Shown piece after piece: positions 1 through 11,699 of a stretch of 64,000 bases of DNA (positions within the stretch are counted from its first letter, which is position 1; each line of letters begins with the position of its first letter). The DNA is from Sceloporus undulatus (Eukaryota > Chordata > Lepidosauria > Squamata > Phrynosomatidae), in NCBI RefSeq assembly GCF_019175285.1, contig NC_056527.1, forward strand, positions 46,137,961 to 46,201,960. The letters run 5' to 3'. The notes below the pieces were generated by a model. It was not told the DNA's origin, made no database searches, and saw only the letters and a list, made by a program, of their open reading frames with translations. Both the position numbers and the translations under genes were made by a program.

Positions 1-636
1 GAATCTGTGGTAAAAACCCAAAGTGTGTCTGAAATTGCCTTTATGCCACCAGGGATATGATTAATATTGATGGGATGGATTCAGTTTAAAACATTGGTTT
101 TTCATGTTAAAATGTATCAATTCCCAGGCTGAACCATTTCTGTTTTTCACTTCAATTGCTGATATTGCTGCCCATTGCATTTAACAATAAAGAACTTTTG
201 AGGCACCGAAAGATGGTCAGATTTTTCATGGTAATGGAAATAGAGTTGTGGAAATATATAGAAGAATGGGTTGTAAGACTAGAGTTCAAGGAACCACTGT
301 ACTGAGGGGCATGTGCAAAGCTCTCTGATCTGGGATCTCTTTGGATGTGACCTCCATACAGTGGAAACTTGTTTGCAGCATGCCTCAATTCTGCACCACT
401 CCAGTAATGTTGGAAGTCTGATGCGCACACAGCATGACTCATTCTGAGACCAAGATTGTCTCACTACCTTACAGGAACATTCCTGTAAGACCTACTTCCT
501 CAACCATAGTACTGGTTCATCCTTTCTTGTGACTTTGAGCTTCTAACATCATTGAAATAACACAGAGGGAAAGCACAGTCTAGCAGCTTCCAGACCACTG
601 AGGTAACGTTTGTTAAAAGTCCCCAAAGTACACCAA
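1..636. other. Intergenic, AT-rich, no gene seen
   Basis: No reading frame longer than about 96 codons and no recognisable protein motif. The sequence looks like old intergenic DNA upstream of the channel gene. I see no repeat family I can name here. Confidence 0.5.
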
Positions 637-802
637 GGCTGCATCCACACTGCAGAAATATTTCAGTTAGACATGACTTTAACTGCTATGGTTCAATGCT
701 ATAGGATTCTGGGTAGTCTGCCACAACAAACTACAATTCCCATTGAGCCATGGCAGTTAAAGTGGTGTCAAACCAAATTATTTCTCCAGTGTGGATGCAG
801 CC
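637..802. mobile_element. Palindromic MITE, complete copy (family P1)
   Basis: A 166 bp element with long inverted arms. The ends are GGCTGCATC and GATGCAGCC, and the inner arms carry the matching blocks TTTAACTGC and GGCAGTTAAAG. The trinucleotide CAA flanks both ends (634-636 and 803-805), a possible 3 bp target duplication. Related, more diverged copies lie at 16365-16620 and 19950-20160, and half copies at 62567-62657 and 63543-63628. It carries no coding capacity, so it would depend on a transposase elsewhere. I cannot name the superfamily with confidence. Confidence 0.75.
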
Positions 803-1199
803 CAAAAGGTAAAAGTCCATTAGTACAATAAAACTTTTTAAACTTTGAAGAAGATAAGCACTTCTATCCTCTCCACAAAATGCAACCCAGGGCAGAATCT
901 CAGCAAATTTCAAGTGTCAGGCATTGTGTGATTATACCCTAGTGATGCACAACATTCTATTAAGGTGGGCTTGTTCAATTGCTAGGGATCAGTAAATATT
1001 TATGAAAAGGGCTGATGGACCAATCCCTTGTCATCAACAGACCTCTTCATATGTTAAAGCAAAGCAATTATTTCTGGCTATCATTTATTGTACTGGAATC
1101 ATGGTGTTTTTTTATGTCAGATTCAATATTTTGGGGTCTTATTGGTCCATAAAGTATTTTGCTATGTACTGTATTGTCTGTTTTTAATGTTGTGTTCTT

Positions 1200-2130
1200 T
1201 ATTTTTGTTTTAAATTTATTTGCATTCTAAAAGGATCTCATTTACATAAAATAATGTTTCCAGTATAACAAAAGCATGAAAATAAAAATGTGAAAGGAGT
1301 AAAAATATTTGTAAGTTTCTGTAAATTTCTATAAAAACTGACCAAATGTCAGCTATAACTATAAGCCCATTTGTAAATTTTGTCTATACAATATTCTTTC
1401 AAACATTGCAAACACTGTTAGATCTTCTATCCATTGGATCACCGATAGTGAAAAATTATCTTTCCAGTAATGTAAAAAATAAAAATCAACTTCTGTTGGC
1501 CATTTGTTAATTTCCTAGAAATAGATAAATAATTAAAAAGGACATGCATATCCCCCAAAATCAAAGAACTTTCCAAAACCAAATTTATTCATGCAATTAC
1601 TTCCTCCCAAAATGTAGCTGCTATGGGACAACTACAGTGCAGAATATATACATTGAGGTAGCATTAACAGTATTACATGTCCAAAAATTTGCTTTTATTT
1701 AGAAAGTCCTTTTTTGAATAGGCATTGTGGCGACCAGTATACCTGAAAGAGCAATTTCTGCAGTCTAAGATGTAGTCTGAGATCTATAGACATATTAGTT
1801 ATAGATGTTAAAACTGATGCCATTGATCAGTCACAATTTGATGTTCCTATTCTCGATTCCATTCTTCCTGTAAACCTTGCATATTACATTAATTTATAGA
1901 TTATATAAATTTTAAAATATTTATTTTTGTTGGTTTGGATACTTAATTTGCCTCAATTAATGTCTCTAGTATTAAGGTAACCTCAGATGCACTTAAAGCT
2001 GCAGAGCCAAATTTGGATTGTAACAAATGTTTCTGTTGTCAATATTGCTATTTAGCTGATAGAGGTAGTTAAAAACTGCTTCTGCAAAACTGAAAAAGAC
2101 AAAAATGCATAATCAACACACCAAGTATAT
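1200..2130. other. AT-rich intergenic stretch, nothing identified
   Basis: About 900 bases of AT-rich DNA without a long frame. Runs of A and T and the lack of inverted repeats would fit an old L1 3' region or plain intergenic sequence; I cannot tell which. Confidence 0.4.
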
Positions 2131-2189
2131 GAGTTATGGTAACTATTACATTCTTGGCTTACACCTTCCAATGGATCAAATTGACAATA

Positions 2190-2430
2190 CAATGGCCTGG
2201 AAGAGATGGACCAAAAGAAGCAGCTTCCAGCCACTTTGGAGGCGTAGTGTTCAAATGCCAGACACCTCCAACACAGCCTGAAGCTGCTCTGATGCCACAC
2301 TCTGGTCCTTTGGATGCAGGTTGGGACTGGTGGCCATGGCACACTTTGGGAGCAGGCCATGCAGTTGGCCCAGTTTCAACCCAGTTCTGGACAGAGCGGA
2401 CCCGGGCCACTCCTTCCCACCTGTCTGCTC
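2190..2430. mobile_element. GC-richer MITE-like insertion, low confidence
   Basis: The stretch contains GACCAAAAGAAGCAGCTTCC and CACTTTGGAGGCGTAGTGTT, which resemble the arm of the palindromic MITE at 6861-7092 (ACCAAAATAAAGCTGC and CACTTTGGAGGTATGCTGTT). It is GC-richer than its neighbours. The far end is not clear, so this may be a half copy or a diverged relative. Confidence 0.35.
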
Positions 2431-2639
2431 CAGCCCAATATTTGTCACACAATTCTAACTGCTGAAATTGTTGCCAAAACATTGCCCTGCCCTTGTTATA
2501 TATAAAATGATAACCAAGTATTGTCCATTTGAGCTGAGGTGCCAGACTCCAAGGCTGAACATGGTGGATTATTTCTTTCCGTGGATATGTAAAAATAATT
2601 AATACAGAAAATTTCATACAAAGAGCAGGCTTAGACTTT

Positions 2640-2945
2640 GAAGATGGAGGAGTGAAGACAGGAGGAAGGAGCATCAAGGATCTCTCCTTAGAAGCCAAGA
2701 TGATTAAACTGAGGCCATCACACTTTGGCCACATCATGAGAAGGTATGACTCACTGGAAAATACAATAATGCTACGAAAGGTAAAGAATATTAGAAAGAA
2801 AGGAAGACTGCATGCCAGTTGGATACATTCAACCAGAGAGTCCATAGGCCTGAATCGGCAGAGCGCGGGGCTTTAAGATGTCTCATCCATGGGATCCCCA
2901 TGAGTCAAGGTTGACTCAAGGGCAGCTAACAAGAAACAACAACAG
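2640..2945 (+). mobile_element. RTE-BovB LINE, 3' end fragment
   Basis: The plus strand encodes LEAKMIKLRPSHFGHIMRR, the conserved stretch near the C-terminus of the BovB reverse transcriptase protein (typically LKLKLQYFGHLMRR), followed by a basic segment. It ends with a BovB-type tail: CATGAGTCAAGGTTGACTC then a run of AAC units. The 5' part is missing. This is the tail that Sauria SINEs share. Frame is kept for about 74 codons. Confidence 0.85.
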
Positions 2946-3109
2946 TTATGCTTGTTCTTATGTAAGAATATATGGAATGCTGATACCTCCCTCCCTGACT
3001 GGAATTTACATCCTTTCATTGAAATTATCAGAGGAAATTACCCACCCCCAAAAAATGTCCTGAACAATGTATTTTGTTTTGGAAAATTGCTGCAAGGTAT
3101 AAGCAGAAG

Positions 3110-3870
3110 AATTCCACAAATAGCATAAAGTATAACATAATTTTAATCATGCTTACCTTACCCCTTTAAACATACAATATCTCTAAATCTTGTGTATTTT
3201 ATCATCTTACTTATATTAATAATATAAGATAGGTCCCTAGGGGTAATTCTATTTTTTTGTTCTCATCTTCTGCCATCAAATGAGTTTCTTGTAGGAATGC
3301 AATGTCAGCCTTATTTTTTTTTACTTAGCCCTTGTTTTATTTGTTCACATCTCACAGCCCTTTGACATTCCATGAAATTACTTTAAGCATTAAATCAGCA
3401 ATACGTTTTAGAATCTACATCACACTCATTATTTCCAGTATTACAGATTTAAAAACTTGCATAAAATAGTATATATTTCCTCAGTTGTGATCTTTAGTTA
3501 TTAATTCCATAAATCGTAACTTCACTGCTTATACTTCTTATGGTAATCTTACAAACCCTGAGAAAGCTTATAAAACCCCATATACCTGAATAAAATGAAG
3601 AAAAAAAACATACAGAAAATGAGCACCTGAGGTGGTTGAAAAAAGAGAAAAGAAGTGTCCACAAACCCCTTCTCCCTAAACACTTAAACAAATGCAGAAC
3701 CAAAAACAGCCTCCCAACTGTGAAGATAGTAAAGAAAAGGAAATCCAATGGGCTTCCAATTGGAGAAAGCTTTTTCATCCACTACTCCACGATTCTCCCT
3801 TCGGTTAACTACACTGCCTCACAGAACTACCTCAACAGGAAGATTGAGGAGAAAAAAGGAAAAAAATAGA
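3110..3870 (-). mobile_element. L1 LINE fragment, start of ORF2 endonuclease
   Basis: Read on the minus strand, about 3400 down to 3240 gives a broken frame with VISWNVKGL and ADIAFLQETHL, the opening motifs of the L1 apurinic-type endonuclease (ISWNVNGL and DIVFLQETHL). Stops interrupt it, so it is a decayed copy. The stretch to about 3870 may be the preceding inter-ORF or ORF1 region; that part is inference. A short CR1-like tail (AGAATCATAGTATCACATATC) follows near 3907. Confidence 0.7.
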
Positions 3871-3999
3871 ATAGAGAAATGGAACTCTTAATACAGACTG
3901 AAATAATAGAATCATAGTATCACATATCTGGAAGAGAGCACAAGTAATTCTTCCCATCTGTTTCACCATCACATATGTTACTTTACCCTTTACCCTTAC

Positions 4000-6000
4000 C
4001 CTTTTTAATTCCCTATCCATAAAAATGCAGATTATATCCAGATAATGTAATATTTCAGATTTAATTGCCTTGGAAGCATTTTTGCTTTAATTGTCTCCTC
4101 TGATCATCTATCTTTTTGTATAGTCTGGAAAAATCCTCACTTTATCTGACTTCCACTGTAGCTCTCCCCACTGCCTAGCAATCTGGAGCAGTAGCCAGCA
4201 GAGAAGTTGAAACACCACTGGAGTAGACCCAGATCATTTTTAGCATTGGAAACTCAACAGGATCACTCAATTTCTAGTTGAAAATCAAAATGCAAAGCCA
4301 AGAATTCACATAGATATTTATTTTAAAATTCATTAGTTGAACACCAGTAGAAACATTGTCCCTTTCATCTTTCCCATAATGTCCAAGCATTGTGACACTT
4401 CTGAAACTTGACTGAGCAAAAAATTTTGAACTAAAACTAAGCTCTCCGATAAAGTAAAAGAGAGGTCTTTATACATAGCTCCAATTAGGGTGACAATCTC
4501 TAAAGGGTTTTGCTATTTTTAAAAAATGTATTCCTTTATGTTTGTAGAAAGTAACTCCATACTCTAATAAGACAAATACTTTTAAAGTATCAACAGTAAA
4601 GAGCCTTAGAGAGACATGTCTCCAATATTTTATTCTAAAAGACCAAGAAGAGCAAATGCTGCAAGACCCAGGGCAGTGAGGAAGCAGTGACTAAAGGCTT
4701 GTCTATATTTTCCAGAATACTCTGGACTCTCTGGTTTGAACATTTTGTAAACAGCCTAGATGCAATTTGGTGTTTTGGGGATTGCACAATTTAAATAGCA
4801 TGAAGCCAGCCCAGCAGGAATTCAGGTTATGTAGATAATGTAGACCTCAGATCTGACTTTTGTTTTTGTGATTTTGTCCAGAAATGAAGAAACCTCTGGA
4901 AGAATAATATGAAAACCCTCCTGTAGAAGAACACAAGTCTTCTATTTCCCTTTCTCCTTAACTATACATTTCAAAGATGGGGAATCTGTGCTTTTGCAGA
5001 TGGGTTGGACTACAACTCCCACCATTTAAGGTGCTATAAGATCTCACTACATACTTCTACAGACTAACACAGCCATAAGAGGTCAAATGGTGTATTAAAA
5101 GTTTGGTGTGTGAAACAATTAAAATGCAAATCTTCAAAAAGCTAGAAGTCATTCTTTGCCCAAGTGAATATGAAAAAACACATTTTGCACTATTTTTCAT
5201 TCTTGCCATGATGCTTCCAGAAATTATTTCAATAAACTGCATATCTATTCTAATAATTCTGAACTTTCAATAACCTACACTGAGGGAAGTGTGAAAATAA
5301 GATGTCCAAAACCTAACAATAATCAACTATATTATTTGATTTGTTGAGTTGTTCTGTTAAAAAAAATGCCTACACTTTTTCAGGAAAAAGCATCCAAAAT
5401 TGGTGGTTGTTGTAGTAGCGGTCGTAGTAGGATCAGTTGCAGTAGTAATAATATTCTGTCCATAGAAAAAGAGGAAGGAATTTTGCAGAGATAATTTTAA
5501 TCTATGTTCTACGAGGTATTGCCTAAAATGCAGAAATTATTAAGTCCTTAGGGGATTGCCTTGAAATAACACAATAATGGACCTTGTCTCAAAGTCTAAT
5601 TGAATAACCACCATTTGTCTGAGCTACTTCAGTATCATAATCAGATTTGATGCTACTAGCAAGGTCTGTCAAGAAGTTCTGATCTTATGAGTAGCTGGGC
5701 AGGCTTATCACAGAACAAGGAAGAACTGATGTACTCATTCTTTCTTTTGAGATTAAATGTAATTGGTTTAAAAAGATAATGCTTCTTTTGTTTGATTTTT
5801 TTATGCATTTCTTATGAAGAGCTAACATATTTTACTATAGTCTGACAAAGTGCTGTCTTTTATCCTTGTATCCCAGTGGATAAATACTTTGTTAATTAAT
5901 AAAGTATTATACTAGCAGTTAGCGTCTGCATTTAAATATGGAAGGGCTTTATTCAGATTATGTTAATAGATTGTTCTCCCTCTTTTGGCATTAATTACAA
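4000..6000. other. AT-rich intergenic stretch, no gene seen
   Basis: No frame above about 61 codons. A short GACTACAACTCCCA motif near 5009 and an AGACTAACACAGC motif near 5064 are scraps of common reptile repeats. A degenerate GTA/GTT-rich patch lies near 5405-5450. Nothing else recognised. Confidence 0.5.
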
Positions 6001-6219
6001 CCTTTTCTTGTGTGTTCTCAGAAGAGAATTGTTCTTGGGAATATGGGGTTTTCTTGGATTACATTTTGTTTCACTACTCTGTTAAAAATAAAGTGTGTGA
6101 AGTATTGTTTCTTGGTGAATGTGAATGCTGAAATATTTACAGAGAATAAAATTAGCTGCTTCTTTGGCATTTGTTGTCATTTGTTATTGTTCACAAAAGA
6201 CAATGAACTGAACCCAGAC

Positions 6220-6241
6220 TCTGTGTGTGTGGGAGGGAGGG

Positions 6242-6277
<36 letters not shown>
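6220..6277. repeat. (GT)n microsatellite with GGGA core
   Basis: TGTGTGTG, then GGGAGGGAGGGAGGG, then about fourteen GT units. Simple repeat that accounts for the poly-Cys/Val frame across it. Confidence 0.95.
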
Positions 6278-6279
<2 letters not shown>

Positions 6280-6499
6280 ATGTGAAGTCCTGATTCAAGT
6301 ATTCTTATCCCAGTGAACCCAAACCATTCCATTAGTGTGAGAGATTGGTGAAAAGAGTAAACTACATCGTTGTTATTTCTCTGTTATTTCAAGTACCCTA
6401 TCACACCAGAAGTGCAATTAATCTGTGGTTTGGTGTGTGTGAAAAAGAGAAAGAAAGAGTGTGAGGTTGGTGAAGCTCTTAAATTTGGGTCAGAACAGA

Positions 6500-6864
6500 G
6501 GCGGGTTACAGACCGCCATAAGGGACATCCTTAGGACGTCCCATTTTGAAAAGGGGGCATCTCTTCCAGACGCCCCTTACCCTGTTACGGACAGAGTCCG
6601 TAACAAATGGCGGCGGCTGTTCCACACGGTTGCCGCCATTTTGATGTAACAGATGCTTTGCGTCCACACGTCGTAGCCCATAAGTGACACCGCGAGTGCA
6701 CACTTTGGCACTTGCGGCATCTCTTCCGGGTTGCCAGAAGGAGCGCAATTTTCACGCTCCTTCTTTGCAGCGTGGAGGAGTCGCACAGTTTGGCTGCTGT
6801 GACTCCTCCGTGCTGCAACCGGTAGCAGCCCAAGACTGCCCCTTTTGGGCGGTCTGTAACGGGC
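6500..6864. mobile_element. GC-rich MITE A with terminal inverted repeats
   Basis: The left end GGCGGGTTACAGACCGCC is matched in inverted form by GGGCGGTCTGTAACGGGCC on the right, giving a roughly 365 bp non-autonomous DNA element. It is far richer in GC and CpG than its flanks. Inside are further hairpins: GGGACATCCTTAGGACGTCCC-type at about 6522-6542 and an ATGGCGGC/GCCGCCAT stem at about 6606-6641. No transposase frame. The right end abuts a second palindromic element. Confidence 0.7.
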
Positions 6865-7092
6865 CAGACAGACCAAAATAAAGCTGCTTTGGATCACTTT
6901 GGAGGTATGCTGTTTAAATGACACACGCATCTTAAGAGGCCAGAAGCTGTGCCAAAGATGTGCTCCAGTCCTTAGGACTGGAGCATGGCTTTGGTGCGGC
7001 TTCTGGCCTCTAAGAACGCATGCATCATTTAAACAGCATATCTCCAAAGTGACCCGAAGCAGCTTTATTTTGGCCCGTCTGTATGGGCTCTT
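6861..7092. mobile_element. Near-perfect palindromic MITE B
   Basis: Two arms of about 110 bp meet at the centre GCTCCAGTCCTTAGGACTGG (about 6962-6981). The arms share CCAAAATAAAGCTGCTT, CACTTTGGAG, GCTGTTTAAATGA and AGGCCAGAAGC in inverted form. The whole unit can fold into one hairpin of about 230 nt. It lies at the right end of MITE A, sharing or overlapping a few bases of its terminus. Confidence 0.8.
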
Positions 7093-7099
7093 AGTATGA

Positions 7100-8090
7100 T
7101 AAGCATTTCACACACTCTCTTATCACCACCCTACACTTTTGCTCACTCTGTTTCCATCCATTTATTTATTTAAACTGATTTTAGCCATCTTTCATGATCA
7201 TGGTCTTCTCAAAATTGTTTATCACAAAAATGCAAGCAGATTTGTTAGATTATATTAAATGTAAAGATCTTGAATAAAACTAGTTTTAGTGAAATGCAAG
7301 CTCCTACCCCTTTGATAATGGGATACACAGGTGATCTCTGCTACCCACCTCAGAGTACAGGGAGGTTGGCTCTCTCTATATAGATGCAGCCTGTGCTGAT
7401 GTGAAACAAAGATGCCATTACAACACAAACAACAACCTCTGTTGTATCCAAGATGTTTCTAGAACAAAGACAAAGTGCAGCCTATGAGCTACTTCTGATT
7501 CACGAGGCTGCTTTTTTGACCCACACCTGACTTTTGGCATATTTTACTTATTTGAGGTCTGGCACAACCTGTACTGGGTCATGGGGGGTGAAAAATGGCC
7601 CCAGCTTGTCCCCCTTTGCCTTCCTCTCCCCTAGAAATTACTGATCATGGTAAGCATGCTGAGAAGCCAAAGTCTTCACAGAGAACACAGGCGGCTTATG
7701 AATGAACAAAGCAGGCTTATTGGCAGTGATCTTCCAGGGTAGCAATACAATCTATATTTTCAGCAACCCCAGAATAGTAGAACAACATCCATTACCCACA
7801 TTTCTGATAAGGGATACTCAATCTGCACTTAAAATTAACTGAAACAACCAGAAAATAATTTAGATTGAGAGACCATACATTTTCACAAGAAGCTGCCTTC
7901 AGAAGCCATTGGTGTAAATGTGTTATTAAATACCTCTTGAGCTAGTTAAAGTTTAGTTATACCGAGGAACACCTGACTTATAAGATCAATCAAGCCCTGA
8001 TAGCAAATGTATCTAGGATTTTAAAAAATATTTTTATATCTTTCACAGTTGATACACCCTTAAAGTACCTTAATTTCCTTTAAAAAATCC
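7100..8090. other. Intergenic, no gene seen
   Basis: Mixed-composition DNA without a long frame. I recognise no repeat family or motif in it. Confidence 0.45.
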
Positions 8091-8099
8091 TTCGTAGAT

Positions 8100-8900
8100 C
8101 TGCTATGCAAAACTCATTAACATCATAGTCTCCTTCAGTAATTACCTGAAAGTGAGCAGAGAGCATTAGGGAAAATGAAGAGCTGAATTACCACTTAATG
8201 AAAGGAAAAGGCGACAGACAAGTTAAATTGACTGTTTGTCTGCCATGCAACAACCACTCCCTGCTTTAAAGTAATTACATGACAGAAGTATATTTCTCAC
8301 ATCATGTAGTATTTACAGTCTGAAAAAAAGCTTTTACACTTCAGAATAAAAAAAATATATATTGGAGGTTAATACTAAAACACTGTTTTCAGCTGTAATC
8401 CAAAGTACCATTCAGCAGTAGAGAAAATTATTCATGAAGCAGAGATGTTGATAGTAATCACCAACATGCAAGAGAGTTTTAAGCACACTATAAAATATGA
8501 TTCTGGATGTTGTTTTGCATCCATTAAAGAATGACTACTCATTCGTCATACTGAACTTTCTGGGCAAGTAATCTGCTGTCCAGTATTCATTTTATATTGG
8601 CTTTTGATCCTATCTCCCTTTGACATGTAAACATTTGCCAAACTAAATACCGTGAAAAGACCTAAACTTTGCAGCAACCAGTCCACCCACCAGATTTTGT
8701 TTCACTGCATTTTGTCATGATGCAACATGAAAAGCTCAGAGCTTATGTGTAACAAGCAATTATTTACTGGAGCATGTTATTTAAGGGAATAACAAGTGGA
8801 AAACAAATTCAGCTTTTTGTATTTTAATAATCTATAACAACCGAGAGATGCTCAGTTGTACTTTTACTTGCCCTGTGCTTGTCTCTTTATGTGTAATTTT
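8100..8900. other. Repeat-free AT-rich block, possible conserved noncoding element
   Basis: No microsatellite, inverted repeat or LINE motif is visible. The stretch 8140-8310 is rich in homeodomain-like TAATTAC and AAATTGAC words and alternates balanced purine and pyrimidine content, which is how deeply conserved enhancers often look. This is a pattern judgement only; conservation cannot be tested here. Confidence 0.25.
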
Positions 8901-8987
8901 TGTCCATTTGGGACCACATTTGCATTTTAAGGTGAAATTTAGAAACAATTTGAAAATAACATGTTTATATTGCATAATTGACAACGA

Positions 8988-9142
8988 CAGGGACATAGCC
9001 AAGGGGGGACTCTTGGGGTCCGGACCCCCCTTCTGTTAGAAAAAAGAATGGTGCGTGCTGCTGCGCCGCTGCACCCAAGCCCCAATATAATGGTGGCACT
9101 TAGTCTGGAACCCCCCCTTCCTAAAATCCTGGCTACGTCCCT
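8988..9142 (+). mobile_element. hAT-like MITE, copy 1 (family H1)
   Basis: The ends are CAGGGACATAGCCA and TGGCTACGTCCCT(G). The flanking direct repeat is GACAACGA (8980-8987 and 9143-9150), an 8 bp duplication typical of hAT elements if the final G is counted in the target. The inside has C/G runs (GGACCCCCC) and AATGGTG. Copies of the same family lie at 26728-26891 (inverted) and 48682-48835. Non-autonomous. Confidence 0.88.
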
Positions 9143-9788
9143 GACAACGATGATGTTGATAGGTTATTGATACCAATATAACTACTGTTTTAAAAAGCCT
9201 AATAAGTAGCAAATAACAAGTAATAGGCAATTGGACTGTGATACATGTTTAAAATCAATCTGGTTTCCCATTGGAAAGAGAGTCAGGATCTTCAACTTGT
9301 ATGCCAGAAATATCATATGCAAGCATGATTAAACTCAGAAATGAGTGGTTTCTTCAGTGGAGAAAAACAAAGCAGGATAGGCAGTAATAAAAATGAAAAA
9401 CAACCTTCAAGTGTGTGGGGGGGAAAGTTTCCTCACTAAAACACTATCCTGGTTTCTACCCTGGCGACAGGGGGTCTGCCTCAAACTTCCTTCCATTTAA
9501 GAGCATGAACCTAATCTACATATGTCAGAGAAGATACTCATGGTCTTGGAAATGAAATTGGAATGGAGTGGAAGCCAGTCTTACCATGAGTTTATCCAGA
9601 CAGAAATGTGTGAAAGACTTTTGTTCCCACAGCAAATTTCCTCACAAAAAGGGTTTACAGTCATGCATTCAATGCTCTGGCAAACATGTCCTTACAGAGA
9701 GCATTATAATTGTAGAAAAAAATAAGAGAAGTCAGCATGGGGAGGATGCAACTTATCTCTAGACACAGAGTGATCCTACGACTCCCCA

Positions 9789-10307
9789 GCCTCATCTGCA
9801 TGGGCCAAAAGGGGCAGCCTGGCAAATTCCGGCCCCACAGCCACCCTGTTCTGCCCCTGTTATCTTGGCCTCCATTTTTGCACCATCATAGCTGCCTGCA
9901 TGGGCATCCCATCATGCCCCCCTGCAAATCCACTGCCATGGTGGGTCACTTGCCTCTGAGGTCAGAACAAGGTGCCCAGCAATGGCCATGGTGTCTTGTT
10001 CTAACTTCAGAACAAGCAACCCACAGTGGTGGCATGTGTGCCAGGTACTTCATCAGGACATCTATGAAGAAAGCTGCTACAGTGTGGAAACAGAGAGATC
10101 TGGATTTTTCCAGAGGATCTGGAGCAACAGGTTAGTTTAAAAAAAAAAAACCTCCATTTTAACCTTGGTATACCCCAGTATTGGTATGAGACATGCCAGA
10201 CATTGTCTGGACTGCCCACATCACAATCAGGATTTGGGCAGTGTGTTGTTTGAACAGGAAAATTCCAGAACGGAATAGGGGGACTTTTGGACCCATGCAG
10301 ACAAGGC
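9789..10307. mobile_element. 519 bp non-autonomous inverted-repeat element
   Basis: The left end GCCTCATCTGCATGGGCCAA is mirrored on the right by the complement of GCCTTGTCTGCATGGGTCCA, both followed by AAAAG. The inside is GC-rich with CATGGTG/CCATGG words and has a run of eleven A at 10139. No transposase frame; the 132 and 136 codon frames across it are on opposite strands and look incidental. The superfamily is not assigned. Confidence 0.6.
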
Positions 10308-10309
10308 CT

Positions 10310-11130
10310 TGGTTGCCATTCAAGATAGTCATTGCTTGACCTTTTTACTTGTCTTACATTTGGGCATTTCACCAGCCAAATATTAATGGTGGGGGAGAGA
10401 TGGTAGCATATGTACAAAAGTGCATAGTTTGAGAACCTACTGAAAATGAAATGCAGAAATGCAGGAGTAATTTTCTACCCTTTTTGTTGGAGGCATTTTG
10501 GATGATATTGCCTAAAAGTAGAATTATAAGGCATATCTATATAATCAAGAAAGATACTTACAAAAGTACCTGAAAAGACCCAAATATTAGCCAGTACTCA
10601 CTAGATCTCCCCTCTCTGAAATGTTAAAAACATACACTGTTCTTTTTACATCATAGAAGAATTTTGTTTCAAATTTTCCTAGCAAGCTTGATAATCAGAA
10701 ACTGATCTATTTTCCAAACATCCTTATTATCTCTTGGCCATTCTTTTATGGGATGGCTGGACTTATCAGGAAGTTAGACATGTGATATTCTTCCTCCCCC
10801 ATTTAGAGAGGCCACACCCCTTTTTAGTAACTAAAAAGTTAATCACACCACAAGAGATGTGAAGTTACTCATCATTACCTTACAGTTGTAAGATAATGTT
10901 CTTCTACTGTGGTTACGACAACGAAAGAATTAATTGCAGCAAACTTGCACCATCTCTGGTAAAAATCCTATCAATTCTGATACAATGTAACTTCATTACT
11001 TATTCTGCCAACCAAATATTAGAATGCACAGATTACTGGAATAGACCAGGAATAAGCACTGTAACGTTTCCTAAGAGTGTGAAAAATAGCTACCTTACTG
11101 ATTCTTCCCCTGCAATTTGAGGACACATTA
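10310..11130. other. AT-rich intergenic stretch, nothing identified
   Basis: No frame above 75 codons outside the neighbouring elements. No repeat recognised. Confidence 0.45.
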
Positions 11131-11677
11131 GCCCGGTACACACAGGTCAAAAGTGCTGTATTGGCACGAAAATTAAGGTTGCAGAGCATGTGGCAACCAC
11201 ATGCTCTGCAACTCTAATACGTATGGTCAACACAATCTTTATGTGGCACCGTCCATATGTGGCTCGTGTCGATAATGTCACGTGCACACCGCATCCAAAC
11301 AGTGCAGCATGTGCATGACATCTCCGTGCAACCCCAGGCAGCTTAGGGCAGCCTGGCAGCATCGCTGCAAGCAACTCCGAAACAGAGCACCTTTGGGAGA
11401 GCAGATTGTTCCCACAGCAACCGCACGGCTGCGGAAATGATCCCGAGGAGAAAGGAGCTGCCCCTTTCTCCTCTTTAGCACTGGGGTGTCCGGGGGCATG
11501 AAGCTCCAAGGACATACCTTTTCCAGGCCATGGAGAAGCAGCATTTTCCCACTTCTCTGTGGCCCAGAAAAACCCTGGATTGGGGCCACAGGGCTGCCGG
11601 TGAGGCTGCCCTGGCCCCAATCCAGCGGAAAAAGGAGCAGCTGCAGGCCACCCCTTTGGGCCAGTCTGTACTGTCCC
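11131..11677. mobile_element. GC-rich DNA element flanked by TTA, PIF/Harbinger-like
   Basis: A 547 bp GC-rich block in AT-rich DNA. TTA flanks both ends (11128-11130 and 11678-11680), the target duplication size and sequence used by PIF/Harbinger elements. The ends are imperfect inverted repeats: GCCCGGTACACACAGGTCAA against the complement of the right end, GGGACAGTACAGACTGGCCC. Inside are two strong hairpins, at 11178-11212 (perfect 16 bp stem, loop CAA) and about 11576-11624. There is no transposase gene. The 157 and 139 codon minus-strand frames are likely incidental to GC-richness. Confidence 0.55.
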
Positions 11678-11699
11678 TTACATAGGAAGAGAGGCAATG

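Noticed and set aside
9568-9762. Frame with scattered Cys and His reminiscent of a decayed C2H2 zinc-finger (KCVKDF, IQCSGKHVLTES)
   Set aside because: Spacing does not fit the CxxC-x12-HxxxH pattern and no linker (TGEKP) is present; too weak to call.
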